Numbered from the stretch's first letter, positions 35,151-45,341 are shown. The stretch: 64,000 nt of DNA from Fluviicola sp. (GCA_029866325.1 JARWZO010000003.1:124001-188000), one strand, 5' to 3'. A program made the numbers and translations. The notes: generated by a model not told the origin, from the letters alone.

Positions 35151-35795
35151 ATGGATGAATTTCTGCGTCAATTGCGCAATGACCATCGTCAGTTCGATCA
35201 GGGAAAGTTAGAAGACCATCTTGGTCGTGAACCGATGAAATTATTTTCACAGTGGTTGCAAGATGCTGTTGAAAAACCGGTAAGCGAACCAAATGCAATG
35301 TCCATTTCTACCCTTGGGGCAGATGATTTTCCGCAATCGCGTGTTGTTTATTTGAAAGAATTGCTCGAGGAAGGTTTGGTTTTTTATACCAACTACAACA
35401 GTGATAAGGGAAAAGCCTTAATTGCTCATCCGAAAGCGCACGCCTTGTTTTTTTGGCCCGATTTAGAGCGCCAAATCAGTGTCTTTGGAGTAGTCGAAAA
35501 AGTACCCGAACAAATGAGCGACGATTATTTCGCATCCAGACCAAGAGGGAGTCAATTAGGAGCTTGGGCTTCTCATCAGAGTGATCGATTGGAAAGCAGA
35601 GATGAATTAGAGGAACGTATTGAAGAGCTGATCGAACGTTTTCCTGAGAAAGTTCCTCGTCCGCCGCATTGGGGAGGCTTTTTGCTTCGACCTGTGAAAA
35701 TCGAATTTTGGCAAGGTCGGCCATCCCGTTTACATGATCGCATCGTTTTTGAAAAAACAAACGATTCGTGGACACTTTATCGAAAGAATCCTTAG
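35151..35795 (+). CDS. pdxH: Pyridoxamine 5'-phosphate oxidase
   Basis: 214 aa, family length. Oxidises PNP/PMP to pyridoxal 5'-phosphate with FMN. Signatures: MSISTLGADDFPQSRVVYLK, FYTNYNSDKGKAL, ALFFWPDLERQISVFG, SRPRGSQLGAWASHQS and the C-terminal RLHDRIVFEK. The start ATG at 35151 lies 1 nt after the DUF4494 stop. pdxJ, encoding the PNP-forming step, lies 4.8 kb downstream. Confidence 0.96.
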   Translation: MDEFLRQLRNDHRQFDQGKLEDHLGREPMKLFSQWLQDAVEKPVSEPNAMSISTLGADDFPQSRVVYLKELLEEGLVFYTNYNSDKGKALIAHPKAHALFFWPDLERQISVFGVVEKVPEQMSDDYFASRPRGSQLGAWASHQSDRLESRDELEERIEELIERFPEKVPRPPHWGGFLLRPVKIEFWQGRPSRLHDRIVFEKTNDSWTLYRKNP

Positions 35796-35796
35796 A

Positions 35797-37032
35797 ATGA
35801 TTGAACTTCAACCAAAAATAAGCACGCTCTCCAACGGTATCAGATTGGTGTATTTACATGCTGTTTCGCCGGTGGCACATTTAGGAGTTACCGTATTGGC
35901 TGGATCAAGGTATGAACAACCGCATGAAATAGGTTTAGCTCATTTTTTGGAACATTGTATTTTTAAGGGAACAACAAAAAGAAAAACCTTTCACATACTT
36001 TCACGTTTGGATTCTGTTGGGGGAGAAATCAATGCTTATACGACAAAAGAGGAAATCTGTGTGTACGCATCATTCGTTAAAAATCACCTCAACCGTTCGA
36101 TAGAGCTTCTTGCTGATATTGCTATCAATAGTAATTTTCCGGAAAAGGAAATTGAAAAAGAAAAAGAGATTGTATTAGATGAGTTTAACTCTTATCTTGA
36201 TAGTCCGGGGGAAAAGATTTTTGACGATTTTGAAAGCCTGCTTTTCCCGAATCACCCGCTGGGAAATAATATTTTAGGTTCACCAGATACTATTCAATCC
36301 TTTTCGCAAGCGCACTTAAGAAGTTATGTAGACCGTTTTTTCTTCGCTGAAAACTCTGTTATTTCTTTTGTTGGAGATATTCCGTTGGAAATCGTTGTTC
36401 GATCTCTTGAAAAGCATTTCTCACACATGAAATCGGGCAATACAGTAGTTAAACCTCAAGGTTTCTCTGGCTACACTGTATTTCAAAAACGTGTCAAGGA
36501 AGCTAATTATCAGGCTCATGTTGTAATGGGAGGAATGGCTCCTGGTTATAGTGATGAACATCGTCGTGGTATGACATTGTTAATCAACCTACTTGGTGGC
36601 CCGGCTTTGAATTCACGCTTGATTTTAAGTGTTCGTGAAAAATATGGATATAGCTATAATATAGAAGCTTCGTACGCTCCTTATGCCGATTTGGGTTATT
36701 GGTCAATCTATTTTGGAACGGATCAAAAGTATTTGAATAAGACAAGGGCCGTTGTCTACCGTGAACTGAAAAAAATACGTGAAATAGCGCTTACTCCGAA
36801 GCAGTTATTGCAAGCAAAGGAGCAATTAAAAGGTCATATTGCACTCTCATTAGACAGCAATGTGGGTTTAATGCAAGGGCTTGGGAAGAGTTTACTGCAG
36901 TTTAATCAGATTGATACGATTCAGGAGATGTATGAAAGTATTGATAAGCTGAGTATTGATGAGTTACATCATATTGCTGGAATGTATTTTAAAGAAGAAT
37001 TGATTTCGGAATTGATTTTTGAGGTGAAATAA
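35797..37032 (+). CDS. M16-family zinc metallopeptidase
   Basis: 411 aa, the size of bacterial processing-peptidase-like M16B proteins. Inverted zinc motif HFLEHCIFKGT (HxxEH, about residue 49) and the third ligand Glu in EKEKEIVLDEF (about residue 125). The C-terminal half has the conserved Arg-Tyr block REKYGYSYNIEAS. No signal peptide, so probably cytoplasmic. It starts 1 nt after the pdxH stop and ends at repeat element B. Confidence 0.92.
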   Translation: MIELQPKISTLSNGIRLVYLHAVSPVAHLGVTVLAGSRYEQPHEIGLAHFLEHCIFKGTTKRKTFHILSRLDSVGGEINAYTTKEEICVYASFVKNHLNRSIELLADIAINSNFPEKEIEKEKEIVLDEFNSYLDSPGEKIFDDFESLLFPNHPLGNNILGSPDTIQSFSQAHLRSYVDRFFFAENSVISFVGDIPLEIVVRSLEKHFSHMKSGNTVVKPQGFSGYTVFQKRVKEANYQAHVVMGGMAPGYSDEHRRGMTLLINLLGGPALNSRLILSVREKYGYSYNIEASYAPYADLGYWSIYFGTDQKYLNKTRAVVYRELKKIREIALTPKQLLQAKEQLKGHIALSLDSNVGLMQGLGKSLLQFNQIDTIQEMYESIDKLSIDELHHIAGMYFKEELISELIFEVK

Positions 37033-37036
37033 TTCT

Positions 37037-37207
37037 GAATCTCACTGTTTTCAATAGGAAAGCGGTTTCTAACGGTTAGGAAACGGATAATTTGGAATCG
37101 GATTTTAGTGTTGTTCTGTGTTCATGAGAATACGTTTTTTATTCCGCTAAATTTCATGTATCATAGTGTTTTCAAGCCCATAAGTGTTTCTAACGGTTAA
37201 AAACGGC
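37037..37207 (+). repeat. GTTTCTAACGGTTAG intergenic repeat, element B
   Basis: Two direct units about 120 bp apart: CGGTTTCTAACGGTTAGG begins at 37063 and GTGTTTCTAACGGTTAAA at 37184, each preceded by a TGTTTTCAA stretch. The element begins 5 nt after the M16 peptidase stop and is homologous to element A, 2.8 kb upstream, in the same orientation, so the pair brackets the DUF4494-pdxH-M16 unit. Confidence 0.8.
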
Positions 37208-37398
37208 TCTTCCATTATTTTCTTCGAGCCACCCGAATTTTCTCCAAAAAAAGCCTTTTTTCTATTTGTCCAAATCATCTTTTTCACTATCTTAAATCAC
37301 TAGTGTCCGATAAAACCAAGATTTCATTGATTCGTTAGCTGAAAAGCTTGATTTCACTGTGTATACTTTGGCTGATTGACAAGTAAGCCCTCTGTATT

Positions 37399-38607
37399 TT
37401 ACGAATCGTTAAATTGGAGTTGGAGCTGAGGATCGTATTCTTTGAGCCAATCTTTTTGAGGATTTTCGAGAAATTTGATTAGATGAATGTAATTGAATAG
37501 GTGTAATCTACAGAAGCCCGCTAAGTTTGAGAAAGCCCACTTGCGTTTGACTTTCTTGTGAACGATTGTGAGAAGTAGATTCACAATAAGTGCGCACCAG
37601 ATCTGTATTTTAATGGCATTTTCATTATCACCGAGAAAAAATTTGAGGGGAAAATTTTGTTTGAGTTGTTTGAACAGCAATTCAATCTGCCAACGTTTCT
37701 TGTAAATCAAGGCGATGTGCCCTGCATTCATTCCGATCAGATTGGTTATAAATTCAAAGCAACGTTTGTTTTCATCATCCCAATAAGCAATTTTTCGTAG
37801 TTCAATAGTTTTGAGGTATTTTCCATTCTCTTTGATCTCAACACGAATAATTTCATCCTTCATCACGCCATTATCAATGTACGATGGAATATCGTTTTCG
37901 ATCACGGATTCATAGACAGCGTTGGACTTTAACCGAGTAACGAAGAAAATGCCGTTCTGAGTAAACTCATCAAAGGTTTTATAGTCATTGTATCCCTTAT
38001 CAAAGACAGCTATTGCACCTTTCTCCAATTGAATATGTTTCAAAAACTGCTTATCATGCACTGTAGCTGCTGAAAACCAAATCACTTTAGGAACTTTTTG
38101 CTGAAGACTGATTTGTGCATGCACCTTGATTCCTCCTTTACTTTTTCCCGTAGCTGCTTTTCTTCCAACGCAACTTAAAATGTCTTTAAACAAGGATATA
38201 GTGCTTGAATCAATGATTTCCAATCGATTTTCCCACGCATACGACTGTCGGCTGTCCGAGATAACAGAATGATATTCTTGCAGCAAGTAGTAATAGATGT
38301 CTTGAAAAACCAAATGACTTCTTCGTTTGTTGGCATCACTCAATGTGCTTTTGTAAGGTATGTTCTTTAGCTGAAAATGATTCGTTTTACCCTTTAAACC
38401 TAGCATTGATGCGGCAACTTCACGTAATGAAGTACAATGAGCAAATGTTGAAAAAAGCATACTTATCAAATGATCTGATGTATCAAATTTCTTCACGTAT
38501 CGGTCTGATAGATGCTTTTTAGCAACCGTATTGACTTTAGTTAAATCGAGTAAAGAAATCAGCTGTCCGAAAACGGACTGTCCAAAAAAGTAGTTACTTT
38601 TATTCAT
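37399..38607 (-). CDS. IS4-family transposase
   Basis: 402 aa, apparently full length. An N-terminal DUF4372-type region (MNKSNYFFGQSVFGQLISLL) precedes the DDE domain: first Asp in LEIIDSSTISLF, second Asp in IAVFDKGYNDY, and Glu in the Y-x2-R-x3-E block YKKRWQIELLFKQLKQ. Catalyses cut-and-paste movement of the element between 37304 and 38694. Confidence 0.93.
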   Translation of the reverse strand: MNKSNYFFGQSVFGQLISLLDLTKVNTVAKKHLSDRYVKKFDTSDHLISMLFSTFAHCTSLREVAASMLGLKGKTNHFQLKNIPYKSTLSDANKRRSHLVFQDIYYYLLQEYHSVISDSRQSYAWENRLEIIDSSTISLFKDILSCVGRKAATGKSKGGIKVHAQISLQQKVPKVIWFSAATVHDKQFLKHIQLEKGAIAVFDKGYNDYKTFDEFTQNGIFFVTRLKSNAVYESVIENDIPSYIDNGVMKDEIIRVEIKENGKYLKTIELRKIAYWDDENKRCFEFITNLIGMNAGHIALIYKKRWQIELLFKQLKQNFPLKFFLGDNENAIKIQIWCALIVNLLLTIVHKKVKRKWAFSNLAGFCRLHLFNYIHLIKFLENPQKDWLKEYDPQLQLQFNDS

Positions 38608-38638
38608 GTGATTTTGTTCGCAAAACTAAAATTACACG

Positions 38639-38674
38639 AAAGCGGGAAATCCTTTAGAGGAAATCCCGCTTTTT
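38639..38674. terminator. Hairpin terminator inside the IS right end
   Basis: Nine-bp stem AAAGCGGGA/TCCCGCTTT with an inner 4-bp stem TCCT/AGGA and a TTAG loop, followed by Ts on the plus strand. It lies between the transposase start and the IS end and would block transcription entering from outside on either side. Confidence 0.6.
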
Positions 38675-38733
38675 GCAAAAAGTTTTATCGGACACTAGTG
38701 GATTTTTTTATTATTTTAGTTAAAACTATTACT

Positions 38734-39951
38734 ATGAAGAAGTTCTCTTTCACCTTCGTGGGCTTTTTTTTAATTAGCTTCACAGCACTATCCCAACAAC
38801 CTAAATTGTACATCAATTTAGCGAGTCACAATGAAATACAAGGCGAATCCTACGACACAGATTCGTCGGAGTATATTCGAACCCGAGATTCATTAATGAT
38901 TGTACTCAACAAAATCAATTTCATTGGCGGTAAATGGAATTTTCAGACATGTTCTAAATTCGTTTTGGGGGCTCTTCGATGGGAAGATGCAGCAAGCTCC
39001 AGTTTGGATATTTTAGATTTGTTGGAACAAAGCGGCAATGTTCAAATTGACCCGCGCAACAAAAAACAATTCCCCGATTACAATTACAATATTTCAGATG
39101 TTTACCACCTATTGGATAGCTCAGGTGTACAATCGACACACACGGTAGGTGGTTTTATCCATTATCCGTTTGCGAATGAAGATTGGACACAATTTCGCAC
39201 TATCACAATGGGAAGTGTTTATCATTTACCCTGGCAAGCGGACATTATTTGGGGAGGAGGAAGTCCAAACCATTCAAATGATGCGAATGATTATGGTATT
39301 TGGAAGCCGAAAGACGGTGTTGATGATGCCAATTTTTACACCCATGCTCCCGATTCCAATTTATGGTTGGTGGGAAATGGATGCGCTCCCTTAATTTCGG
39401 ATACTACAACAAGTGTGCAATGGATTATAAACCTGATTAACAAGAATGTGGACGATTTGGAAAACGGCTACTGGCCTGCAGATAAGTTTTACTCGTTAAC
39501 CGTAATGATCAACTGCCGCGATCTGGACTTACCGAATCACCTTAAAAAGATTGATACGGTGTTGAATGCTATTGACGCACGTATGCAAAACAGTACCGTT
39601 TTGGAATGGGCAACCATTACAGAGAAGCTGAGCATGTTTCAGGCTTGGTCACAAACAAATGCTATCGCTTACAGCCAATGGAGTTGTGCTGATGCGAGTG
39701 ATCCGAATTTAGGAATCATCGAGGCTACGGAAAATGATTTTCAGTTATTCCCTAATCCTGCAAACAACGAAATCGCTTTTCAAACAGATGAATTATCAAA
39801 AGACGTCATCATTTATTCTCCAATGGGAAAAATCGTAGAACATTTCACACCTCAAACAACTGAAACTATCATTGATTTAAGTAATTTTCCGACCGGAATC
39901 TATTTGGTAAGATCCGGTGATCGAATCGGGAAATTTGAAGTGATAAAATGA
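38734..39951 (+). CDS. Secreted protein of unknown function with T9SS type A sorting domain
   Basis: 405 aa. Signal peptide ([21 protein letters not shown]). The body starts [18 protein letters not shown] and contains [29 protein letters not shown] and [17 protein letters not shown], suggesting a TIM-barrel or deacetylase-like fold, but I cannot assign it. The last 75 residues ([17 protein letters not shown] to KFEVIK) are a T9SS sorting domain. An IS4-family element ends 40 bp upstream, so its native promoter may be displaced. It overlaps pdxJ by 4 nt. Confidence 0.75.
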   Translation: MKKFSFTFVGFFLISFTALSQQPKLYINLASHNEIQGESYDTDSSEYIRTRDSLMIVLNKINFIGGKWNFQTCSKFVLGALRWEDAASSSLDILDLLEQSGNVQIDPRNKKQFPDYNYNISDVYHLLDSSGVQSTHTVGGFIHYPFANEDWTQFRTITMGSVYHLPWQADIIWGGGSPNHSNDANDYGIWKPKDGVDDANFYTHAPDSNLWLVGNGCAPLISDTTTSVQWIINLINKNVDDLENGYWPADKFYSLTVMINCRDLDLPNHLKKIDTVLNAIDARMQNSTVLEWATITEKLSMFQAWSQTNAIAYSQWSCADASDPNLGIIEATENDFQLFPNPANNEIAFQTDELSKDVIIYSPMGKIVEHFTPQTTETIIDLSNFPTGIYLVRSGDRIGKFEVIK

Positions 39952-40661
39952 CGAAACTAAGCGTAAACATCAATAAAATTGCAACGATCCGCAACGCTCG
40001 CGGAGGACAAACCCCCAATGTTGTGCAAGTTGCAATGGATTGTGAACGCTTCGGAGCTCAAGGAATTACAGTACATCCACGTCCGGATGAACGACACATT
40101 ACCGGTCAGGATGTGGTTGATTTGGCCAAAGTGGTCACCACGGAATTCAACATCGAAGGTTATCCCGATCAACGTTACATGGATATGATCGAGCGGATTC
40201 GTCCGGCTCAAGCTACCTTAGTTCCCGATCCGCCACACGTGCTTACAAGCAATGCCGGTTGGGATACTAAAGCAAACGAGCAGCAATTGAAAGAACTGAT
40301 TGATCAATTACACGCTTGGGGAGTACGGACGTCGATTTTTGTAGATACAAACCTTCAAAACATTGATTACGCTGCCAAAACAAGCGTAAATCGAGTGGAA
40401 TTTTACACTGGACCGTATGCCGAACAATTTGCTTCCGGAAAAGAAAAAGCCATTGAACCATACATTATTGCTTCCAAACGTGCATTGGAATTGGGATTGG
40501 AATTAAACGCCGGTCACGATTTGAATCAGGAAAACCTGCGTTTTTTCAAACAATCGATTCCGGAATTGGACGAAGTTTCCATTGGTCACGCCTTGATTTC
40601 GGATGCGCTTTACCTCGGATTGGAAAATACCATTCAACGCTATATTTATTTACTACGCTAA
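39948..40661 (+). CDS. pdxJ: Pyridoxine 5'-phosphate synthase
   Basis: 237 aa. Condenses 1-deoxyxylulose 5-phosphate with 3-amino-2-oxopropyl phosphate to form PNP. Signatures: [75 protein letters not shown] and [15 protein letters not shown]. Starts in an ATGA overlap with the upstream T9SS protein gene, so its expression could depend on transcription across the IS insertion. Confidence 0.97.
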   Translation: MTKLSVNINKIATIRNARGGQTPNVVQVAMDCERFGAQGITVHPRPDERHITGQDVVDLAKVVTTEFNIEGYPDQRYMDMIERIRPAQATLVPDPPHVLTSNAGWDTKANEQQLKELIDQLHAWGVRTSIFVDTNLQNIDYAAKTSVNRVEFYTGPYAEQFASGKEKAIEPYIIASKRALELGLELNAGHDLNQENLRFFKQSIPELDEVSIGHALISDALYLGLENTIQRYIYLLR

Positions 40662-40671
40662 ACTAACAGTT

Positions 40672-41163
40672 ATGACTACTTCAACTATCACAAAAGGATT
40701 GATAGCATGTTCGCTCCTATTTCTAACACTAGCTTGTTCTTCTGAAACCAAAACGGAAGAAACCACTTCATCGAAAACAGAGGAAACAACCGGAACCAAT
40801 GAAACAGACACTCCTGCTGAAGACGCTCCTACAGAAGAAATTATTGCTCCGAAATCAGTGAAACTATCCGGAAAGTTTCTTAGCGAAGATGAATACGGTG
40901 GTTCACATTATCAGGTAATTCTTACCGTTGACGGAAAAAAAGAAATCATTGATACCGTGATGGCGTGTGATAAAATTCCTGCTTCCAATTTTGCACAATA
41001 CGAAATTCCGAAAACGGCATTGAGCGCTTGTGGTGGCTGGTGGGCCGGTGCGGGCGATTATTTTTATGCTGATTTGAAAGACAATAAAGTGGTTGTGTAC
41101 CAAGGGTGGCAGGATGAACAACAAACAGATGATGGGTATCATTGGAAGGTTGTTAAGAGATAA
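40672..41163 (+). CDS. Lipoprotein with Thr/Glu-rich linker
   Basis: 163 aa. Lipobox LTLACSSE (Cys about residue 22), a low-complexity Thr/Glu linker (about 24-60), then a small beta domain of about 95 aa (VKLSGKFLSEDEYGGSHYQV to the end) with two Cys, ACDKIP and SACGGWW. No family recognised. It begins 10 nt after pdxJ, so it is likely the last gene of that unit. Start at 40672 chosen as the lipoprotein signal Met. Confidence 0.7.
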   Translation: MTTSTITKGLIACSLLFLTLACSSETKTEETTSSKTEETTGTNETDTPAEDAPTEEIIAPKSVKLSGKFLSEDEYGGSHYQVILTVDGKKEIIDTVMACDKIPASNFAQYEIPKTALSACGGWWAGAGDYFYADLKDNKVVVYQGWQDEQQTDDGYHWKVVKR

Positions 41164-41354
41164 AAAATAACCAGCAATGTCGTGCTAAATCGCGCTACTA
41201 CTGGTTTAACACAACAATAAAAGCTATCTAAGCACCTCTCCTACAACACCAAAACTAATAATTGTGTAACCATTCAAGAAAATTGTGTAACACCTGAGTT
41301 GTAAAAGCAAACCACCTTTGCTTCATGCGAAATTGCATGAATAATCTACAACTT

Positions 41355-41972
41355 ATGAAAAACACAATTACACTATTGGTTGCTGTGCTTATTATCGCCT
41401 GCAGTTTACCTTCTTGCGGAGTAACATTGGTGAAACGCCAGCACGGACCGGGATACTACGTCAACAAAAACCCAAAAGTGCCTACTGCCGAATCGGAGAG
41501 AAGTGATAACAAACACATCAAGCCTCCCTCTACCAAGACTGAAAATGTGACTCCTGAAACAGATCCATCTTCCGACGAACAAGTGGCTTTGGTGCGCACG
41601 TCGAGTGAATCAGAAATTCAATTGGCAACAAACGATCCATCCAATGGCACTTCTGGAGAAGTCACTTTGAAAACCGATCAATCTGCAACTGTTGTTACCG
41701 ATCAGGTTCAACCCACAAAACCTTCCCTGTACGAGTGGGCTTCCAACACGCGGCTATCACCGAAAATGAATTTTACATCTGCAGATCAACAATCCAATTC
41801 GGCACGCAACAGTGAAGGTGGCTTAAGTCTTTTTGGATTGGTTATTTTAATCTTGGTTATATTATGGCTTGTAGCGGTACTCAGTGGTGGCTGGGGATTG
41901 GGTGGGCTGATTCACGTTTTGTTAATCGTCGCGCTTATTTTATTGATTCTTTGGTTGTTGCGGATTATTTAA
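41355..41972 (+). CDS. Lipoprotein with C-terminal double-helix (DUF5670/lmo0937-like) segment
   Basis: 205 aa. Lipobox LPSCGVTL (Cys about residue 21) followed by a long hydrophilic, disordered Ser/Thr region (about 35-150). The C-terminus has two hydrophobic helices (LFGLVILILVILWLVAVLSG and LIHVLLIVALILLILWLL), resembling the small lmo0937/DUF5670 proteins, here fused to a lipoprotein. Function unknown. The upstream gap of 191 bp shows no strong promoter. Confidence 0.65.
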   Translation: MKNTITLLVAVLIIACSLPSCGVTLVKRQHGPGYYVNKNPKVPTAESERSDNKHIKPPSTKTENVTPETDPSSDEQVALVRTSSESEIQLATNDPSNGTSGEVTLKTDQSATVVTDQVQPTKPSLYEWASNTRLSPKMNFTSADQQSNSARNSEGGLSLFGLVILILVILWLVAVLSGGWGLGGLIHVLLIVALILLILWLLRII

Positions 41973-41994
41973 GGCATCCATTTCATTTTTTTAA

Positions 41995-42056
41995 CCCACG
42001 TAATATTGCAAATTTACGAGAGATATTACCCACGTAAATTTGCAATATTACGTGGG
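41995..42056. repeat. Perfect 24-bp inverted repeat with 14-nt loop
   Basis: Left arm 41995-42018 begins CCCACGTAATATTGC; right arm 42033-42056 is its exact complement, ending CAATATTACGTGGG. The loop is AGAGATATTACCCA. No T tract follows, and a separate terminator lies 35 bp further on, so termination is not its obvious role. Confidence 0.85.
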
Positions 42057-42090
42057 ACCATTTCAACTTAAAAATCAAGATTTTTCAAAC

Positions 42091-42127
42091 CAAAAACAGG
42101 TGCATGAATTTCGTGCACCTGTTTTTG
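42091..42127. terminator. Bidirectional terminator between convergent genes
   Basis: Perfect 14-bp stem CAAAAACAGGTGCA/TGCACCTGTTTTTG with a 9-nt loop; A and T arms make it work on both strands, for the lipoprotein gene and the RND operon. Confidence 0.9.
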
Positions 42128-42178
42128 TTGGTTGTAATTTGTAATTTATTCTAAGTCTCTTAACAGAAACTTATAGGG

Positions 42179-45100
42179 TTATATCGCCGGGTGTGAAGGA
42201 AGTTCCTCCATATCGTCGATATTGGTTGTTTTTGCTTTTTTACGTCCGAATTTTGCCTGAACCCTGTCAACCACGTAGTACAGCATTGGTACCAAAATAA
42301 TGGTCAGGAACATGGAACTTGTCAATCCACCAATGAGCACCCAAGCCAAACCGTTTTTCCATTCGGAACCGGAACCTACTGCCGTTGCAATCGGAACCAT
42401 TCCCACCACCATCGCAATGGTTGTCATCAGGATCGGACGCATACGTTCACGTACCGATTCCAGCAAGGCATTGTAAGTCGATTTTCCTTCGGCTTTGAGG
42501 TGATTGGTAAAGTCGACAATCAAAATGGCATTCTTGGCTACCAATCCCAGCAACATAATCATACCAAGCATGGTGAAGATTCCGATGTTCATTGACGCAA
42601 GGTTAAGCGCCAAGAAAGCTCCCGGAAGGGCTACCAGAATGGACACAATTACCACCAGTGGATAAATAAAGTTATCGTATAAGGCCACCAAAATGAGGTA
42701 AACCAGAATCAAACCAACCAACATCGCGGAACCAAGCGCTCCCATCGATTCTTTCTGACGTTTGATTTCACCACCCCAGAACAAACGCACACTTTTGTCG
42801 AGTGGTTCTTTTTTAAGGTATTCTTCAATTTCAGCAGCCACGTTTCCGGCAGCGGTTCCATTTACATACGCACGAACGGTGGTATTACTAATTCTGTTTT
42901 TACGTTCCAGCGATCCGTTTCCGTTTTCAATGTATACGTCGGCAAATTCGCTCAATCTGATTTGTTTGCCATCGTTTGTTTGGAAACTCATTGCCTGAAT
43001 ATCTTCGAGGTTTTTACGGTCGAACTTATCAAGCATTACCTTGATCTTGTATTCGTTTCCTTTTTCATCGAATTTGGAGTCATCGTTTCCGGTAAGCGCA
43101 TTTTGCAATTGCAAGCCTACTACGGCGATCTGCAAGCCCAATTGCCCCATTTTCTCGCGATCCAAATCTACACGTACTTCAGGCGTTACATCGTCAGTAG
43201 AAATGGCCGGATCTTTCGCCCCTTTGATCGTGAGGATTTTCGCTTTGATGCGGCGTGCTTCTTTCATCAACACATCTTTGTTTTCTGAGGAAAGGAACAT
43301 TTCGATTGGCGCTTCTTCCGATTCAACCATACCGATGTTGATCGCTTTTACTTCAATTCCCGAATGCTTGTCTTGGATTTTCTTGCGAATTTCCTCCATG
43401 TATTTTTCAGTCGGGTATTTTTTCTGCATGTCAGGCTTCATCTGCACGGTGATCTCGGATTTGTTCTCACTTCCAAACGAAGCAGCTCCCAAACCGGCAC
43501 TTGGTCCACCTACATTTGAAAAGACCATTCCTACAACAGAATCCTGCGCTAATAGAAACTCTTCAATCTGAAGCGTTGTGGCGTTATTGCCTTCAAACGT
43601 GGTACTTTTCTCGTACTTGAGTTTCAGCATAAATTTACCTTGATCACCCTGAGCCACAAATTCTTGACCTACAATTCCCAAGCTCATGGAAGCCATACCA
43701 CCAAAGAACAATACGATGATTCCGAAACCGGCAATGAGTTTATGACGAAGCGACCAGCCAACCAATTTCACATAGCTTTCAGTGAAAACGCTTACTCTGC
43801 GCTCAAACCAAGCCAAGAAAAGATGGAACGGATTCTTTTTATTGGTCAATTTGGTTTCTTTCGCCAAACGGGAAGCTAACCAAGGCGTCAAGGTAAAGCA
43901 AACGAAAAGTGACATGAGGGTGGAAATCACAACAACAACCGAGAATTGCTGCAGGATGTCGGAAATAACCCCTTCAACAAATACAACCGGTGAGAATACC
44001 ACAACGTCGACTAAGGTAATTGCTAGTGCCGTGAACCCAATTTCGTTTCGTCCGTCGAGAGCGGCCTTGCGCCTGCCCTTGCCCATTTCGAGGTGTCGGT
44101 AAATGTTTTCGAGTACCACAATTGAGTCATCCACCAAAATTCCGATTACCAATGACATTGCCAACAAGGTCATCAAGTTGAGCGTGTAACCCAAAAGGTA
44201 CATCGCAATGAACGTCGAAATCAACGAAGCGGGAATGGCTACCAATACGATTACGGCATTTCGCATACTGTGCAAGAACAACAACATCACCAATCCTACC
44301 AAGAAAACGGCTAATTCAAGGTCATGGAATACAGCGTCAACCGACTCTACCGTAGGCTTTGATGTATCTGTTGCTACCGTAAATTTCAAGCCTTCTTTTT
44401 TGTATTTTTCTTCGAGATCTTTGAATTTTAACTTTGCAGCTTTCGACATGTCTACCGCGTTGGCATCCGATTGTTTTACAATACGAAGACCGATTCCGTT
44501 TTGACCGTTAAAGCGACTGATTGTCAACTGATCTTCGGCTTCATCCACCACATCTGCCACATCCGACAAACGCACGGTTGAGTTTCCGTTTACTGCTAAT
44601 GGAAGGTTACTTAAATCTTCGACGGTTTTTAATTTACCTGCCAAACGAACGGTCAATTGTTCACCCTGATTTTTCACTTTCCCGGTCGGAAACTCCACAT
44701 TCGATGCTGAAATTGCCTGATTAACCTGCACGAGTGATAAACCGTAAATTTTGAGTTTTTCCTGGTCTACGTTCACACGGATTTCGCGTTTTTCGCCCCC
44801 AAGAACGTTTACAGAACCTACACCTTTTACTTGTTTGATCAGGGGCAACAATTGCTGATCCATGAGCTCCATAAATTTGCGATCTTCCATCTTGGAAGCA
44901 ACCACACTCACCTGGAGTACCGGAGCAGCGTTCGGTTCAATTTTGGAAAGAGCAGGCGTTTCAGCTCCATCAGGCAATTTCCCGGCAATTTGATTCACCT
45001 TGCGTTGCGCATTTTCCATGGCTTCGTCGATATCGGCAGAGTTTTTAAACTCCAACATCACCAACGATGCATTATCTAGCGAGAATGAGGTCACTTCGGA

Positions 45101-45331
45101 AATATCTTCGAGTCCGCTCAACTGATCTTCCATCGGTTTTGAAATCTGACTTTCAACCGTGGCAGGAGCCGCACCCGGATACACCGTTTGTACAGTGATG
45201 ATGGGCGGAGAAAAATCCGGCAATAGCTCGTAACTGAGCTGATTGTAGCACAATAGTCCTCCACCTATGAGTATGGTGAAGATGACGATTATAAACGACG
45301 GGCGTTTAATCGATAATTCGGTCAATGTCAT
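42179..45331 (-). CDS. RND-family efflux transporter, inner-membrane permease (AcrB-like, HAE1 type)
   Basis: 1050 aa, full length. Twelve membrane helices with two large periplasmic loops. Starts MTLTELSIKRPSFIIVIFTI and contains PDFSPPIITVQTVYPGAAP. The fourth helix carries the proton-relay aspartates in GILVDDSIVVLENIYRH. Extrudes hydrophobic or amphiphilic compounds with an adaptor and an outer-membrane channel, both encoded just upstream. The gene is the last of the operon tetR-tolC-adaptor-permease; 10 nt separate it from the adaptor. Confidence 0.95.
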   Translation of the reverse strand: MTLTELSIKRPSFIIVIFTILIGGGLLCYNQLSYELLPDFSPPIITVQTVYPGAAPATVESQISKPMEDQLSGLEDISEVTSFSLDNASLVMLEFKNSADIDEAMENAQRKVNQIAGKLPDGAETPALSKIEPNAAPVLQVSVVASKMEDRKFMELMDQQLLPLIKQVKGVGSVNVLGGEKREIRVNVDQEKLKIYGLSLVQVNQAISASNVEFPTGKVKNQGEQLTVRLAGKLKTVEDLSNLPLAVNGNSTVRLSDVADVVDEAEDQLTISRFNGQNGIGLRIVKQSDANAVDMSKAAKLKFKDLEEKYKKEGLKFTVATDTSKPTVESVDAVFHDLELAVFLVGLVMLLFLHSMRNAVIVLVAIPASLISTFIAMYLLGYTLNLMTLLAMSLVIGILVDDSIVVLENIYRHLEMGKGRRKAALDGRNEIGFTALAITLVDVVVFSPVVFVEGVISDILQQFSVVVVISTLMSLFVCFTLTPWLASRLAKETKLTNKKNPFHLFLAWFERRVSVFTESYVKLVGWSLRHKLIAGFGIIVLFFGGMASMSLGIVGQEFVAQGDQGKFMLKLKYEKSTTFEGNNATTLQIEEFLLAQDSVVGMVFSNVGGPSAGLGAASFGSENKSEITVQMKPDMQKKYPTEKYMEEIRKKIQDKHSGIEVKAINIGMVESEEAPIEMFLSSENKDVLMKEARRIKAKILTIKGAKDPAISTDDVTPEVRVDLDREKMGQLGLQIAVVGLQLQNALTGNDDSKFDEKGNEYKIKVMLDKFDRKNLEDIQAMSFQTNDGKQIRLSEFADVYIENGNGSLERKNRISNTTVRAYVNGTAAGNVAAEIEEYLKKEPLDKSVRLFWGGEIKRQKESMGALGSAMLVGLILVYLILVALYDNFIYPLVVIVSILVALPGAFLALNLASMNIGIFTMLGMIMLLGLVAKNAILIVDFTNHLKAEGKSTYNALLESVRERMRPILMTTIAMVVGMVPIATAVGSGSEWKNGLAWVLIGGLTSSMFLTIILVPMLYYVVDRVQAKFGRKKAKTTNIDDMEELPSHPAI

Positions 45332-45341
45332 GACTAGCGTA

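Larger units (their letters stand above)
37304..38694 (-). mobile_element. IS4-family insertion sequence, 1391 bp, complete
   Basis: Terminal inverted repeats are 13 bp and perfect: TGTCCGATAAAAC at 37304-37316 and its complement at 38682-38694. They are flanked by identical CTAG tetramers (37300-37303 and 38695-38698), read as a 4-bp target duplication. The perfect ends and intact transposase imply recent insertion. A wider CACTAGTG context makes the exact ends slightly ambiguous. The right end sits 40 bp before the start of a T9SS protein gene. Confidence 0.85.

Noticed and set aside
42762-45079. Several plus-strand ORFs of 67-176 aa opposite the RND permease
   Set aside because: They are antisense to a complete, well-conserved permease and have no signal, motif or promoter.
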